Positions 1 through 12,546 of a stretch of DNA of 64,000 nt are shown piece by piece (within the stretch, counting starts at the first letter, position 1; each line of letters begins with the position of its first letter). Origin of the DNA: Bugula neritina (Eukaryota > Bryozoa > Gymnolaemata > Cheilostomatida > Bugulidae). The position numbers and the translations under genes were made by a program. The stretch covers positions 29,059,628 through 29,123,627 of the forward strand of contig OZ037767.1 in the NCBI GenBank assembly GCA_964035545.1. The letters run 5' to 3'. The notes beneath the pieces were generated by a model that was given only the letters and a program-made list of their open reading frames with translations, did no database searches and was not told the DNA's origin.

Positions 1-641
1 ATTTTAAAAGTACTACTTGCAAATTATGAAAAAATCGCATAACATTTATCAAAACCTTCAGCACTAATTTCAAAGGAATGTTAAGGTGAATTAGTATAAC
101 ATGCAGTAGTGAAGCACATATTTCATCATCATGATAACTTGGTAAACTCAAGGCTCAGCCTTGCTAGTCTAGGACTGAGCTAATATCACGGATTAGCAAG
201 TTCCAAGGCCTGTTTATCAATTTAATATAAAAAAAAATGCTGCATGCAAAAGTTCAACATATTGTCCGCAAAAGCCATCCTAGCCCATGTTACAAGCGAT
301 AAACTAAAGGTCTGTTTCTACCAACAAATTTGTAGAGATCATCCAGAAATTGGATACATAGGAATTACCAAGTGCAAAGAACAGTGCATTGGCAAAATAG
401 GCTTCATAACATAGGACAATAAAAGTGCCATTTGAATGGGTTATGTAGGAATGATAACATAGTGCTACCTCTTACTTCAATGTTGATTAGAATTGCCAAA
501 GTTGAGTATTATAACTACACAATAGCATGAGGTTTACTTTCTAAAGATCTTGAATAAGAACAACTATTAAATATGTTTATTGAGTGAGTATGGAGCATGA
601 CCAATTGGTAACATCAACTAGTTCTACATCTTGATACTTAC

Positions 642-744
642 CTGAAGATTGTGAGTAGTAAGAGTGCATGGATCGCACCAGCCACCATAGAGAGAAACAG
701 ATAAAGAAAGTGCCAGGAGCTGCATGACCTAGCCAAGTTCCCAT
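642..744 (-). CDS. TMEM45-like membrane protein, first coding exon only
   Basis: Reading the minus strand from the ATG at 742-744 gives 34 codons plus one base, ending at a consensus donor (CAG|GTAAGT, GT at 640-641). The peptide starts MGTWLGHAAPGTFFICFSLW and continues with WLVRSMHSYY; the G-H-x-x-P-G-x-F-F and L-W-W pattern is what I know from the N-terminus of TMEM45/DUF716 multi-pass membrane proteins, where it forms the start of the first membrane helix. Family function is poorly defined. The remaining exons should lie to the left, outside the window; I could not find a convincing second exon between 1 and 641. This gene is unrelated to the exonuclease array and marks its downstream neighbour. 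The call rests on one short exon. Confidence 0.6.
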
Positions 745-1740
745 GTTTCTGTCAATATTTCAACTATCTACAAAACATTACATGCTCTGTTTTCATATTC
801 ATATCAGTTATCTAAAAGCACCAGAAGTTTGAAATATTTTCAATTTGATAAAATATGATAAACTCACAACAAATTTTCAAGTGATCTTTCTTAATTAATT
901 ATATTCTATGGCTATAGCATACAGTCTTTACAAAAAAAATGATGAGTAGCCATTTAACATTAAGTGACCGAGTTAAGTCTGAGCGGCATTCATTAAAGTA
1001 ATTGCTGACTTGAAGTGCTCAAATTTCTTAATTTGACTTACTAAACTAATTGACTGAACTCAGTTTGAAAATGTTGATTGACTTGCCTTACACATTATCA
1101 TAGCTAAATTACATACATCATATTCAATAACATACTTTTTAATTTTTATTAATATCATTCACAATAACAAATAATTATATCTAATTCCATACATATTGAT
1201 ATAGCAAGAATAACATTTCTAAAAGTAAAAGTAACTTACTAGCTGCATGCAACTGCAAGTAATGCAGTACTAACTAACCTCTGCAACTATTATATTTAGT
1301 ATTAATTGTATGTGTTACTTTACACCAACATTACTTATACTATTACTATTAGTATTAGGCTTAGCAAAACTACTACGTCTACTGGTACTAGCTAATAATT
1401 ATAATTACCACACTGACAGTGACAGTTTAAGCCATTACGATTACGGATTAGGTATAGACTATAGACATAGTGATACTCATACTCGTACTGATTGGCTATC
1501 ATTATGAATACAGAATAGTAACAATTAACAATTACAAATACATTCACAATGATTATGAATAATTTTATTCACAATTACTATTAGTATTACTATTAGTATT
1601 AGTATTAGTATTACTATTAGTATTACTATAAGACTTAGTAACAAGTATAATATTTATAAAATACTAACTCTAAGTCAATAATAATTTTTCACTGGCAAAA
1701 AAGATAGCGAGTAATTATTGATACTTTAATAACAATAAAA
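745..1740. other. Intergenic, AT-rich, no gene seen
   Basis: Upstream of the TMEM45-like exon. Contains a short TTAGTA/TACTAT-type simple repeat around 1567-1625. A 65-codon frame on the plus strand (1310-1507) is low-complexity and has no supporting features. I see nothing else. Confidence 0.6.
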
Positions 1741-3452
<1,712 letters not shown>

Positions 3453-6400
3453 CTAAAAGTAATCATCAAATCTAGCCCGCTTTGCGAAGGAATAAGTTGG
3501 GTAGGTTCTTTTGAATTTCTCTGGATGATCAATGAGATAACATCTATGGCATTGTCCACCATGAGGTGTCTCGGTTCTCCAGTTACAACTAGTGCATAGT
3601 TCTCCTGTAGATGGAAACTTCTCAATGCTTCGGGTACCTCCTTTCATGGTGACTTCTGGAATTATCCTCTCTGGCAGACGAGCAGTACGGATGTACGGGC
3701 TATTTCGTTTATAGCTACCTGTTGACATAAAAATTGCCAACACGTTAGTTTTGCTCTCAAGGCATATTCCTGCTATTGCTGATAACATAATTTCATAAGT
3801 GTAATTATTATAATGATTATTTCATAATCATTATAATCTGTTTAGACAGGACATTGCTTCACTCGTGCTGAACAAATTTGAAATACAATAAAATAAAATA
3901 CAAGCTTACTATTTTCTCTCATTTTCTCTCATTTCTACTGTAGATAGAGCTGATTTACTTAGTTACAGTTAATAACTATACATATAAGCTTACTATTTTC
4001 CCTCATAAAGTCAGCATATCTTTCAGAGGAATACTTAACCAGCTCAGTTAAAGTGGCAGCAGGCATTCTTAAGCCTATTCTGCCATACAGAACATTCTTC
4101 AGTCTTGCCATATAGTACACATCTACAAGAGATTAAAAGCAATAGTTTACATCAAATTAAAACAAGGTCATGGTTAATATAGCGCTCAAAACAATAGTTA
4201 CCAGTTGCAGCATATTCCATGTATTCTTCTTTCAGTGGTCGCTTCTTCCAAAGCTGTTTGTCTGAATCAAATGCTTTATGCATCCTTTCTTTGGCAGCAC
4301 CAGAGAAGCCACATCCTGTAAAAAAAGTCAAGAAGTCAAAACTAAACTTCAATGAGTCATTATGAAATATGTATAGTTATCAGCACTTCTTACCAATAGA
4401 AGACAAACACGTCTATGCAAGTGATCACAACAGAGGTAATTATTGACTGCCGAAATTTGCTATAGCAACTGAGTTAATTTAGATCAGGGTATATTTTTTT
4501 AAAACAACAAAAATATGTTTTTATACATACGACACTTCATGTAATGTCATGCTTATTTTTATGAGAAGTAAACTGTTACTACACTATATTCCCACCTTTC
4601 ATGTGGTACTCCATACACTTCTGAAGACCACTGACACATCGCCAATCTTTGCCCTGAAGCTTCATATTTATAGAATTGAGTAGTTGCATGTCCAGCATAC
4701 CTGCAATGTTTGCACACAAGCTTAAAAATTTTGGTATATTTTGATTTTATTTCAAGGCAGAAAATTATAGTTCAATTGTGACAATTAACTTGAATTAAAA
4801 TACTAATCATTGTAAAAACTTAATGATTACAAGCATGTGGTAATGTTTGTTTGCCGACCTAATATTATATTATATTACAGCTTTTTTATAATAAGTAATA
4901 TGTTACAAAATAGTTTCCTACATGATGCAGCATAAGCTTCGTATAGCTATAACACATAATTGTTATAAAAAATATGTAATACATATAATTTATTTCATAG
5001 CATTTCAAATTATTAATTTGAAATGTCAAACAATTAATTTATTTCAAGTGACTGTATAACTGTGAATACAGTTCTTATGATTAGTTTTTGCTTCAAACTA
5101 TAGAAACTGGCTGTGTTCTTATATGGAAGATTACTATATGAAAAACCCGCAACTTGAAAAGAAAAAGAAATCCCCTTGCTATAAATAAAATATATCAGTA
5201 ACAGCAGCTATGCATGTATATAATGGTATATATGCATGTATATAATGGCATATATGCATGTATATAATGGTATATATGCATGTATATAATGGTATATATG
5301 CATGTATATAATGGTATATATGCATGTATATATTGGCATATATGGTTGTTGTTTGTATGGGGTCTTTAGTAGATATTGGCTACATATGTAGCTAATGTAG
5401 CTGCCAAAGTCATATATGCCTAACAATTTTCTACTATCCAATTTTAAGCCACTGCTAATATATTGTTATTTTATGTTGCCATGTTTTGATGGAATACCTG
5501 TGATAGGTTGTTAATGTATATATGTGTTGTAGATGTATATAGGTGTTGTGAATGTATATAGATGTTGTAGATGTATATAGGTGTTGTAGATGTATATAGG
5601 TGTTGTAGATGTATATAGGTGTTGTAGATGTATATAGGTGTTGTAAATGTATATAGGTGTTGTAAATGTACATAGGTGTTGTAGATGTATATAGGTGTTG
5701 TAGATGTATATAGATGTTGTAGATGTATATAGGTGTTGTAAATGTATATATATGTGTTGTAGATGTATATAGGTGTTGTAAATGTATATAGGTGTTGTAA
5801 ATGTACATAGGTGTTGTAGATGTATATAGGTGTTGTAGATGTATATAGATGTTGTAGATGTATATAGGTGTTGTAAATGTATATATAGGTGTTGTAGATG
5901 TATATAGGTGTTGTAAATGTATATAGGTGTTGTAGATGTATATAGGTGTTGTAGGTGTATATAGGTGTTGTAAATGTATATATTTGTTGTAGATGTATAT
6001 AGGTTTTGTAGATGTATATAGGTGTTGTAGATGTATATAGGTGTTGTAAATGTATATAGGTGTTGTAGATGTATATAGGTGTTGTAGATGTATATAGGTG
6101 TTGTAGATGTATATAGGTGTTGTAGGTGTATATAGGTGTTGTAAATGTATATATTTGTTGTAGATGTATATAGGTTTTGTAGATGTATATAGGTGTTGTA
6201 AATGTATATAGATGTTTAGATGCTTATAATTCTGGTAATTTACTGCAGACTTTTGAACAGCATGCGTGATACTGCAAAGTAACCACTTGAAGATAAATTA
6301 AACAGGAAAGAAGTGTAGTAACGGAAAATAAAAAATTGACTGAAAAGGATGTAATGAAAACTTCTAGAGAAATTTTATGATGTGTTATTCAAATATTATG

Positions 6401-7627
6401 TTAAATGATGCATGTTACTTTCGATTTTAAATATAAGCATTCATATGCCAAGATTCTCCCTAGGGCCTAGAATAAGTGTTATCAGGTTAAATGTTGATGC
6501 ATGTGCAGTCTTTCCAGAAAAATTTACTTCTTCCTCTTTAGAATAAACCTCCCCAAGTACCATTTTATAAAAGCATCCACCAGCTATAGATCTGTACAGA
6601 AGTAATCTATTAAAAGCAAGAAGTTACAGTTTCAGTTGAAAGTTACGATGACTTATTACCTTGAACTTTGACCCCATAAAGATGCTGCAGGGCATTACAA
6701 TCTTCACGACAATCATAGAACAGTTTGGTGACTTGGGCATCTTCCAGTATATCTTTCAAACCTGAGAAAACCACAAGATGGACATAATAGGTAGTTTTTA
6801 TGTTCGAAGTCTCTGTTTGTAAGAAACAATGACCATTCTCAATTTTTAAATGTTGCATTGACAGTTCATGTTTTTAAAAATATTGTCCTAAAGAAAACGT
6901 TGCATCACAAGCTCAACACTGTTACATACCAACACATTCACTTCCTTCACATCCAAATTACCAAACAGATAATACAGAAACCGTACCACTGTTTATCTTG
7001 TTAAGACAAAGCTACTGCGTAGCATGTTTTGGGATTTAGGTAAAGCAAAAATATTTTTATCCATTTTTATTTGCTCTAAAAGACTTGTAACTAAGAGTTA
7101 AACTACCAAAATACTTCAGGCAAATATGATAACAAGCACTCTAGCTGCAACCTCGTTTGTCAGTACAAAATGAATTTGCAGCCATTCTGATATTTTCAAA
7201 TGTGACCTCAGGTAGTCTGCTAATGGCTTGGCATGTGGCCTAATTCATACAAGTAAACTATAGCTAAGGTTTGAGAAAGCAACCTGCAAAAACATGCTAT
7301 ATTAAAGTGCTGCAATACATCAGATGTTGATATTGTACAATGATTTTTAGGATGGAATTATATTAATATCAAACTTTGGTTACAAAGCTTACCTTGATCA
7401 AATATTTTCCTCCCCAAGACCACCACATCAAAGAGATACACTTTCTGTGCAGTTGCTACTTGGACCAGACACAACTCTCCAGTCCTCCCCAGCTCCACAC
7501 CTTCACAGTCCACACTCAGCTGAGTTTCTCCTCTCAGGAGTTCTATAACATCTGGTAGCTGATGTTCTTTATCAATTAGTTCCATGGAAATTTTATTACT
7601 ACCCAGTGGCAACTTATGCGAAGCCAT
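3453..7627 (-). CDS. Gene A: EXD1-like DEDDy 3'-5' exonuclease, type 1, intact
   Basis: Six exons: 7393-7627, 6660-6761, 4596-4700, 4202-4315, 3994-4122, 3453-3718 (stop 3453-3455), joining to 951 nt / 316 aa. Every boundary has GT/AG and phase 1. Exo I is D40-C-E42 in LSVDCEGVELG; Exo II is D99 in YDCREDCNALQH; Exo III is Y182-x3-D186 (YAAT split from DVYYM by the exon 4/5 intron), so all four metal-binding acids and the DEDDy tyrosine are present. The C-terminal exon has C270-x2-C273 and C285-x2-C288, a likely zinc site. The domain belongs to the RNase D/WRN-type exonuclease fold; the closest named family I recognise is EXD1, a piRNA-pathway RNA-binding protein whose studied insect and mouse forms lack exonuclease activity. 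Here the catalytic set looks complete, so an active RNase is plausible. Start chosen at the first ATG, four codons fewer than nothing upstream is open. The N-terminus differs from the other type 1 copies (MASHKLPLG). Confidence 0.85.
5211..5338. repeat. 22-bp minisatellite in intron 2 of gene A
   Basis: About six copies of tgcatgtatataatggtata plus two bases, with g/a and c/t variants. The orthologous introns of C (near 14750) and E (near 23488) carry only one copy of the tgcatgtatata motif. Confidence 0.9.
5515..6215. repeat. 19-bp minisatellite in intron 2 of gene A
   Basis: About 37 copies of ggtgttgtagatgtatata with variants at the a/g of gtaga/gtaaa and occasional ttt. Some higher-order repetition is visible (blocks of several units recur). 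Introns 2 of C (14935-14965) and E (23675-23705) have a single related motif, ataggtgttgtagatattt, so the array seems to have grown from it in A only. Confidence 0.92.
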
Positions 7628-8430
7628 AATATATCACTCCTTTATGAGGGTTGATAGAAGCAAACTTTATGGAGAGAATTTTATATGTGAAATGCTTTGG
7701 TTAAGCTTATGTATCAACAGACAGCAATATTGGCATCGGACTTTGCCTTTAGCTTTAGTTATTAAAAATTAGGTATGATATTTTGTTAATATAGTTGGGG
7801 GAGTATCCACTACCACACATATAGCTTTAGTCAAAGTCATGAACAAAGTCTAAATACTTGCAAAAAAAATTCTCAAGAAGGGACTTCTGGTAACAATCAA
7901 TAAAATGCTTACAATTCAGTTAATATTTGCACTATTGTGTATATGCATATTATGTGAAATGATTGTTCACTATACGTAGTCATACAAAGGATCAATAGAT
8001 TGTTAATAGAATTCCCCTTTCCTTGCCCTGATGCTTGCAGTTACAACCTTATAATGTCACCAACTCAGCTATCATTTCCAGTTTTACAATAATTTTAGAT
8101 AGATAGAAACCATATTATTCTAATTAACTTCATTGTTTTGTTTTCCTTTAATTTGGTGCAAATTTCAAGTTTTCCACACACACACACGCACACGCACACG
8201 CACACGCATACAAACGGATAATCGGATATTTGTATATGAGAAATACACTGAACTTTAGAATTGAAAAGTTATTAAGCTTTATTTTCCATATTAAGTTTAT
8301 GCCTTTAGGTTTGCAGATGACAGCCAAATTGATACGAAATACGCTGGTTACATCAAAAGTGGTAATTATGCCTTCATTATATCATACAGATCACATAGAA
8401 TATTATAGCCATAACGTTTTGCATATAAGA
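7628..8430. other. Spacer between genes A and B
   Basis: Homologous to the C-D (16397-17383) and E-F (25796-26766) spacers, for example the block agtatccactaccacacata near 7803. It lacks the short MITE present in the other two. A short CA-rich run lies at 8175-8208. No gene seen on either strand; it should contain the promoter of gene A. Confidence 0.7.
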
Positions 8431-8880
8431 TTATATAAATTGCAAACTCATAGACTGCTGTAGGTTGAGAATAACATTGCATCTGTGACACTTTTTCTTA
8501 TACAGGACTTCAGCTCTCCAATTGCAAATGGTGCACAACTCTCCTGTGGAGGGAAACTTCTCAATATTCCAAGCTCCTCCTCTCCTAGTGACTTCTGGAA
8601 TTATCCTCTCAGGCAGACGTGCAGATTGGAAATACGGACTACCTTGCTTGTATCCCCCTAAACAAAGCTGACCATATTAACTTTCTCCCTTAGACTTACA
8701 GTGATATAGCAAAACTACGGTGAACAGATTGCATTGTGTATTTTAGCTGTTACAACAAACTTGCGGACAAAACAAAGTGAACAGAAACATTCATGTTTTT
8801 ATAAAAAGTGTAGCAGATTTAAATGTGATACATAGAACTTTAGGATTTTTCAACTCTTTTTACTGTAAATTATAAAACCT

Positions 8881-8944
8881 TCACCCGACTGGGATTCGAA
8901 CCTGAGATCTCAGGCTTGTAATTACACCATGGGGGCTACTGGGT
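8881..8944 (-). other. tRNA-derived (SINE-like) segment in intron 5 of gene B
   Basis: On the minus strand there is a perfect pol III B-box, GGTTCGAATCC, preceded by an A-box-like TAGCCCCCATGGTGTAAT. The spacing is too short for a functional tRNA and no anticodon arm can be folded by eye. Homologous copies in D (17832-17896, GGTTCAAATCC) and F (27222-27290, GGTTTGAATCC) have decayed B-boxes. Confidence 0.45.
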
Positions 8945-9540
8945 ATTCTCAATACTATATAAAGAGAGCCCATTTAAGTAAAAAGGTTTTTGTAACTATC
9001 AGTAATTACTTACTATTTTCTCTCATGAATTCAGCATATCTTTCAGAGGAATACTTAACCAGCTCAGTTAAAGTGGCAGCAGGCATTCGTGACCCTATTC
9101 TTTTATAAAGTGCTTCTTTCAGCTTTGCCAAATAGTACACTTCTAAGGGAAATAATATCAATTGATTTTATTTGATGTTGTATAAGCAAAACATGTAAGG
9201 CTTGGAGCAAGAGAACTATAGTCTCAAGTATAAGTTACCAGTTGCAGCATATGGCATGTATTTTCCTTCAATGATTGCTTCTCCCAAAGTTGCTTGTCAG
9301 AGTTGAATGCTCTGAATAAATTTTCTTTGGCAAGAGTTGAAATACTACATCCTAAAGAATATTACAGATGTTGATTACTCAAATAAAATATAGTTTTCTT
9401 TACTAAGCCAACAGCTAATTGGTTACCATAAACGATCATTGTGGTTGTCTGAAAATAAAAGACTTGGAATTCAAATATTGATAAAAATCGTTTCATTTAT
9501 TCCTAGCATATATGTATATAATAATTGTATGATATTTATT

Positions 9541-9589
9541 TATATTTATATTTGTATTTATATTTATATTTATATTTATATTTATTTAC

Positions 9590-9666
<77 letters not shown>
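9541..9666. repeat. (TATTTA)n/(TA)n microsatellite in intron 3 of gene B
   Basis: A run of tatttatattta units followed by about 33 TA dinucleotides. Genes D and F have only short AT-rich sequence at this position. Confidence 0.9.
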
Positions 9667-9669
<3 letters not shown>

Positions 9670-10852
9670 ATTGTATAATGTAGTTATTATATATTATATT
9701 ATAATTAATGTGTATAAAGTACGTATAAACTTAGCAAATTTCAAATCATTAGCAACTTACCTTCCATGTGATATTCAATACATCTGTGGAGGCTCTTTGC
9801 CCATTTCCATCTTCCATCTTCTATTTCAAGTTTCATTTGAATAGCATTGAGTATTTGAAGGTCTAAGATACCTGTCAAAGTAGTATATAACATACAATAT
9901 ATAACACATATGTTATACATGTACATCCATAATACATATAATACAACACATGTATAACACATATATGATGCATAAATTATAGACTACATAGTCTGGAAAC
10001 AGAAAAGAGATCATGTTGTGTACTACTATACACACAGAATAGTATAATAGTAGTATCCACCTGAATTTTAATTACCACATGTATAAGGCACAAAATAACA
10101 ACTGACTTACTAAATACAGCTTTATGATTGGCTGGTCGATGGAACCACAAAATGATGTTGCATGGTAAAAACACATGCTCACTTGAATCCAAAGGACTTA
10201 CCTTGAACTTTGACATCATAGCCATGTTGCAGTATGTTGCAATCTTCCCGGCAATCAAAGAAAAGTTTAGTAATTCCAGCGTCTTCTAGCACATCCTTTA
10301 AACCTAAAGTTTGCATGTTCTTATATCGTTAATTTCAAAAATTTGTTAAAAAACTTTTTATAATTACTTTTTTTTGCTTTAGTTGTTGTTATTGAAAAGG
10401 TTGACATAGTTTAGGTTAGTTCGAATATTAGTATTGCCAACTGGATATTATAAAAATCAGTAAAACAATACACGAAACTTTTTCATTTTAGCAATTACAA
10501 GCTGTATCTTACAGACATTTTAATAAAACCAATATCGAAAATTTTGTGATGCCAACACAAATAAATCAACTACCAAAATGGAAAGAGTTTAAATTTCACC
10601 TTGATCGAATATTTTCCTCCCCAAGACTACCACATCAAAGAGATACACCTTCTGTGAAGTTGCTACTTGAACCAGACACAATTCTCCAAATCTCCCCAGT
10701 TCCACACCTTCGCAGTCCACACTTAGCTGAGTTTCTTTTTTCAGAAGTTGTATAACGTCTGATAGTTGATGTTCTTTATCAACCAGTTCAATGGGAATGC
10801 TGTTGCTGTCCACCCTCAACTCAGAGAAACCAGCCAATTGATTCTCTGCCAT

Positions 10853-11428
10853 AATTTAGCTATGATTGGGAAGTTACTTGAGTTACCTTCAGCAATTGTT
10901 AATCTACCAGTTTTTGGTTACAGACGGAGCTTGTGGTTAAAAGAGTTGATGGCTTTCTTTATGGCTGCATATAGCTTTAAATTGGAAAGTTCTGCTTTCA
11001 GATTGAAAGCTATATTCAATGAAAATTCAATTTTAATTAAGAGACAAATCCAAAGGCTGACTGCTTCTAAAAAGAAATTTAATGATAACTTTAGTTAGTC
11101 ATTAGAATAAAAAAGACAAATGTAGGCTATGTTCGTTGATAAAACTTATGATTAGTGTATTACAAAAAGTATCAGCAAGAAATAGTTGTCAGGTTTATGT
11201 TCCTATATGTTAGCAGTTGACCACTAAAATCACAAGATGTACAGGGATTACACAAAGTGTGTTAAACACATCTACACATGCGTTTGTTATATAACGTTTC
11301 AGCTTCGGATGTAATGAAAGACATTAGTCTTTCCAAGCCTTTCTCTCCTCCCCCTCCCCCCTCTCTCTCTTACCATGAATTGAAATAATTTAAGTAAACA
11401 GATATATTATCAGAATCAAGTTACTTAC
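10853..11428. other. Spacer upstream of gene B
   Basis: Homologous to 19648-20228 and 29042-29521. In the third unit the equivalent position continues into exon 6 of gene G; here and in unit 2 that exon 6 stretch is missing (join at catctacac|atgcgtttg near 11277). Ends in a C/T-rich tract at 11340-11371. Confidence 0.7.
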
Positions 11429-11776
11429 TACTTTCCCGTATGAAGTCAGCATGTCTTTCAGATGAATACCTAGCCAGTTCAGGTAAAATTGCATCAGGTA
11501 TTTGTAAGCTCATTTTTTCATACAGGATATTCTTCATCTGTTCCATATAGCACACATCTATGAGGATAAGATATTAAGGCAGTTTATTAGATATTATAAA
11601 AGTAAAGCATGCAAAGCTTTGACTAGACAGTGGGTAAATGACAACACCAAAATATATATTACCAGTTGCAGCATATTCCATGTATTTTTCTTTCAGTGGT
11701 CGCTTCCTCAAAAGCTCTCTGTCGGAGTTCAATGCTCTGTGTACTCTTTCCTTGGCAGCAATTGAGGGGCCGCATC
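11429..11776 (-). pseudogene. Type 3 EXD1-like fragment 1: exons 4 and 5 only
   Basis: Exon 4 (11663-11776, 114 nt) encodes CGPSIAAKERVHRALNSD through YMEYAAT, and exon 5 (11429-11557, 129 nt) encodes DVCYMEQMKNILYEK through RHADFIRES. Both are open and still flanked by AG and GT, and they closely match exons 4-5 of gene G. Exons 1-3 are replaced by sequence belonging to the downstream flank of type 1 gene C, starting right at the exon 4 acceptor; exon 6 is deleted. It cannot make the exonuclease alone. Trans-splicing or read-through from gene C is conceivable but nothing supports it. Confidence 0.85.
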
Positions 11777-12546
11777 CTAATGATAATGAAAATGTTGTCA
11801 TTGATAACATTAATTTACACCTTGAGCTACGAACAGGTATAATTTAGTAATAATTATAGTGAACAGTCATCGGGTGGGCTTCTTAAATGTGGCGTGTCCA
11901 TTTCTTGCTCACTCCCAAAAGTTTGAAGTTGCGTCATTGTAGCATTTAACCTTCACCATGCAGCTGCTATCGAAGTATGGTGGGAGTTACAAAATTGCGT
12001 AATAGTAGTACTATTATAGTACGAATATTTCATATACCTGCTAATTTCTCTGTAATCATGGTCCAATAAACGACTTTCATGTTTGTTGCTTAGCTTTACA
12101 ATTCGAAAACATTTAACTAATAAATTAAAAATGTACCAAAATACCTGTTTGTGTAAATAAACATTCAAATATCAAAAATAAACCTGTGGTGTTTTATTGA
12201 ATGAAATAAGCCTACAAATAAACTAATAAATTAAAAGACAAAAATCAAGATTAAAAACTGTGAGAGTCAAAGAGAATTTAAAAGAAATTAGAAAAAATAT
12301 TTATTATAGGCCTACATAGGCATCTATATAATATTTATATATATAGCTATCAAAAAATAACATAAAGTTTCACAATAAATAAATCATACTTGTAGATACA
12401 ATCTGACATCTCAACCTAATACTAATCTTACTCATTTTGAAAATAATGTTTTGACTAAGCAACGTCTTATAAATCTACATATTCCACAGGGTGACAGTCT
12501 CAACCCAGTTATAGTTTGTTGAATCAACAGGGTTAAAGGTCATCAT
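11777..12546. other. 3' flank of gene C
   Basis: Homologous to 1741-3452 and 20563-21316 (type 1 flanks) without the CA array. No gene seen. Confidence 0.7.

Larger units (their letters stand above)
8431..10852 (-). pseudogene. Gene B: EXD1-like, type 2, exon 4 frameshift
   Basis: Exons 10600-10852, 10202-10303, 9761-9871, 9239-9351, 9014-9142, 8431-8657 (stop 8431-8433); all splice sites are GT/AG. Exon 4 is 113 nt instead of the family's 114: the T run at 9260-9263 on the plus strand has four T where D has CTTTT and F has TTTTT. This shifts frame within KEKYMPYAAT, just before Exo III, so the last two exons would be misread. Exo I (D46, E48) and Exo II (D105) are intact. Exon 5 begins with bases AA, giving Glu instead of the Exo III Asp, as in D and F. 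The exon 6 CxxC pairs are present in the restored frame only. A homopolymer sequencing error cannot be excluded, so this may be a real gene. Confidence 0.75.

Noticed and set aside
5455-6215. CRISPR-like appearance of regular 19-bp repeats
   Set aside because: Units are directly adjacent without spacers, in a eukaryotic intron: a minisatellite.
9977-10258. 93-codon minus frame containing CNMAMMSKFKV
   Set aside because: Shadow frame over exon 2 of gene B; the real frame encodes FDCREDCN. The same applies to 18812-19078 and 28207-28476.
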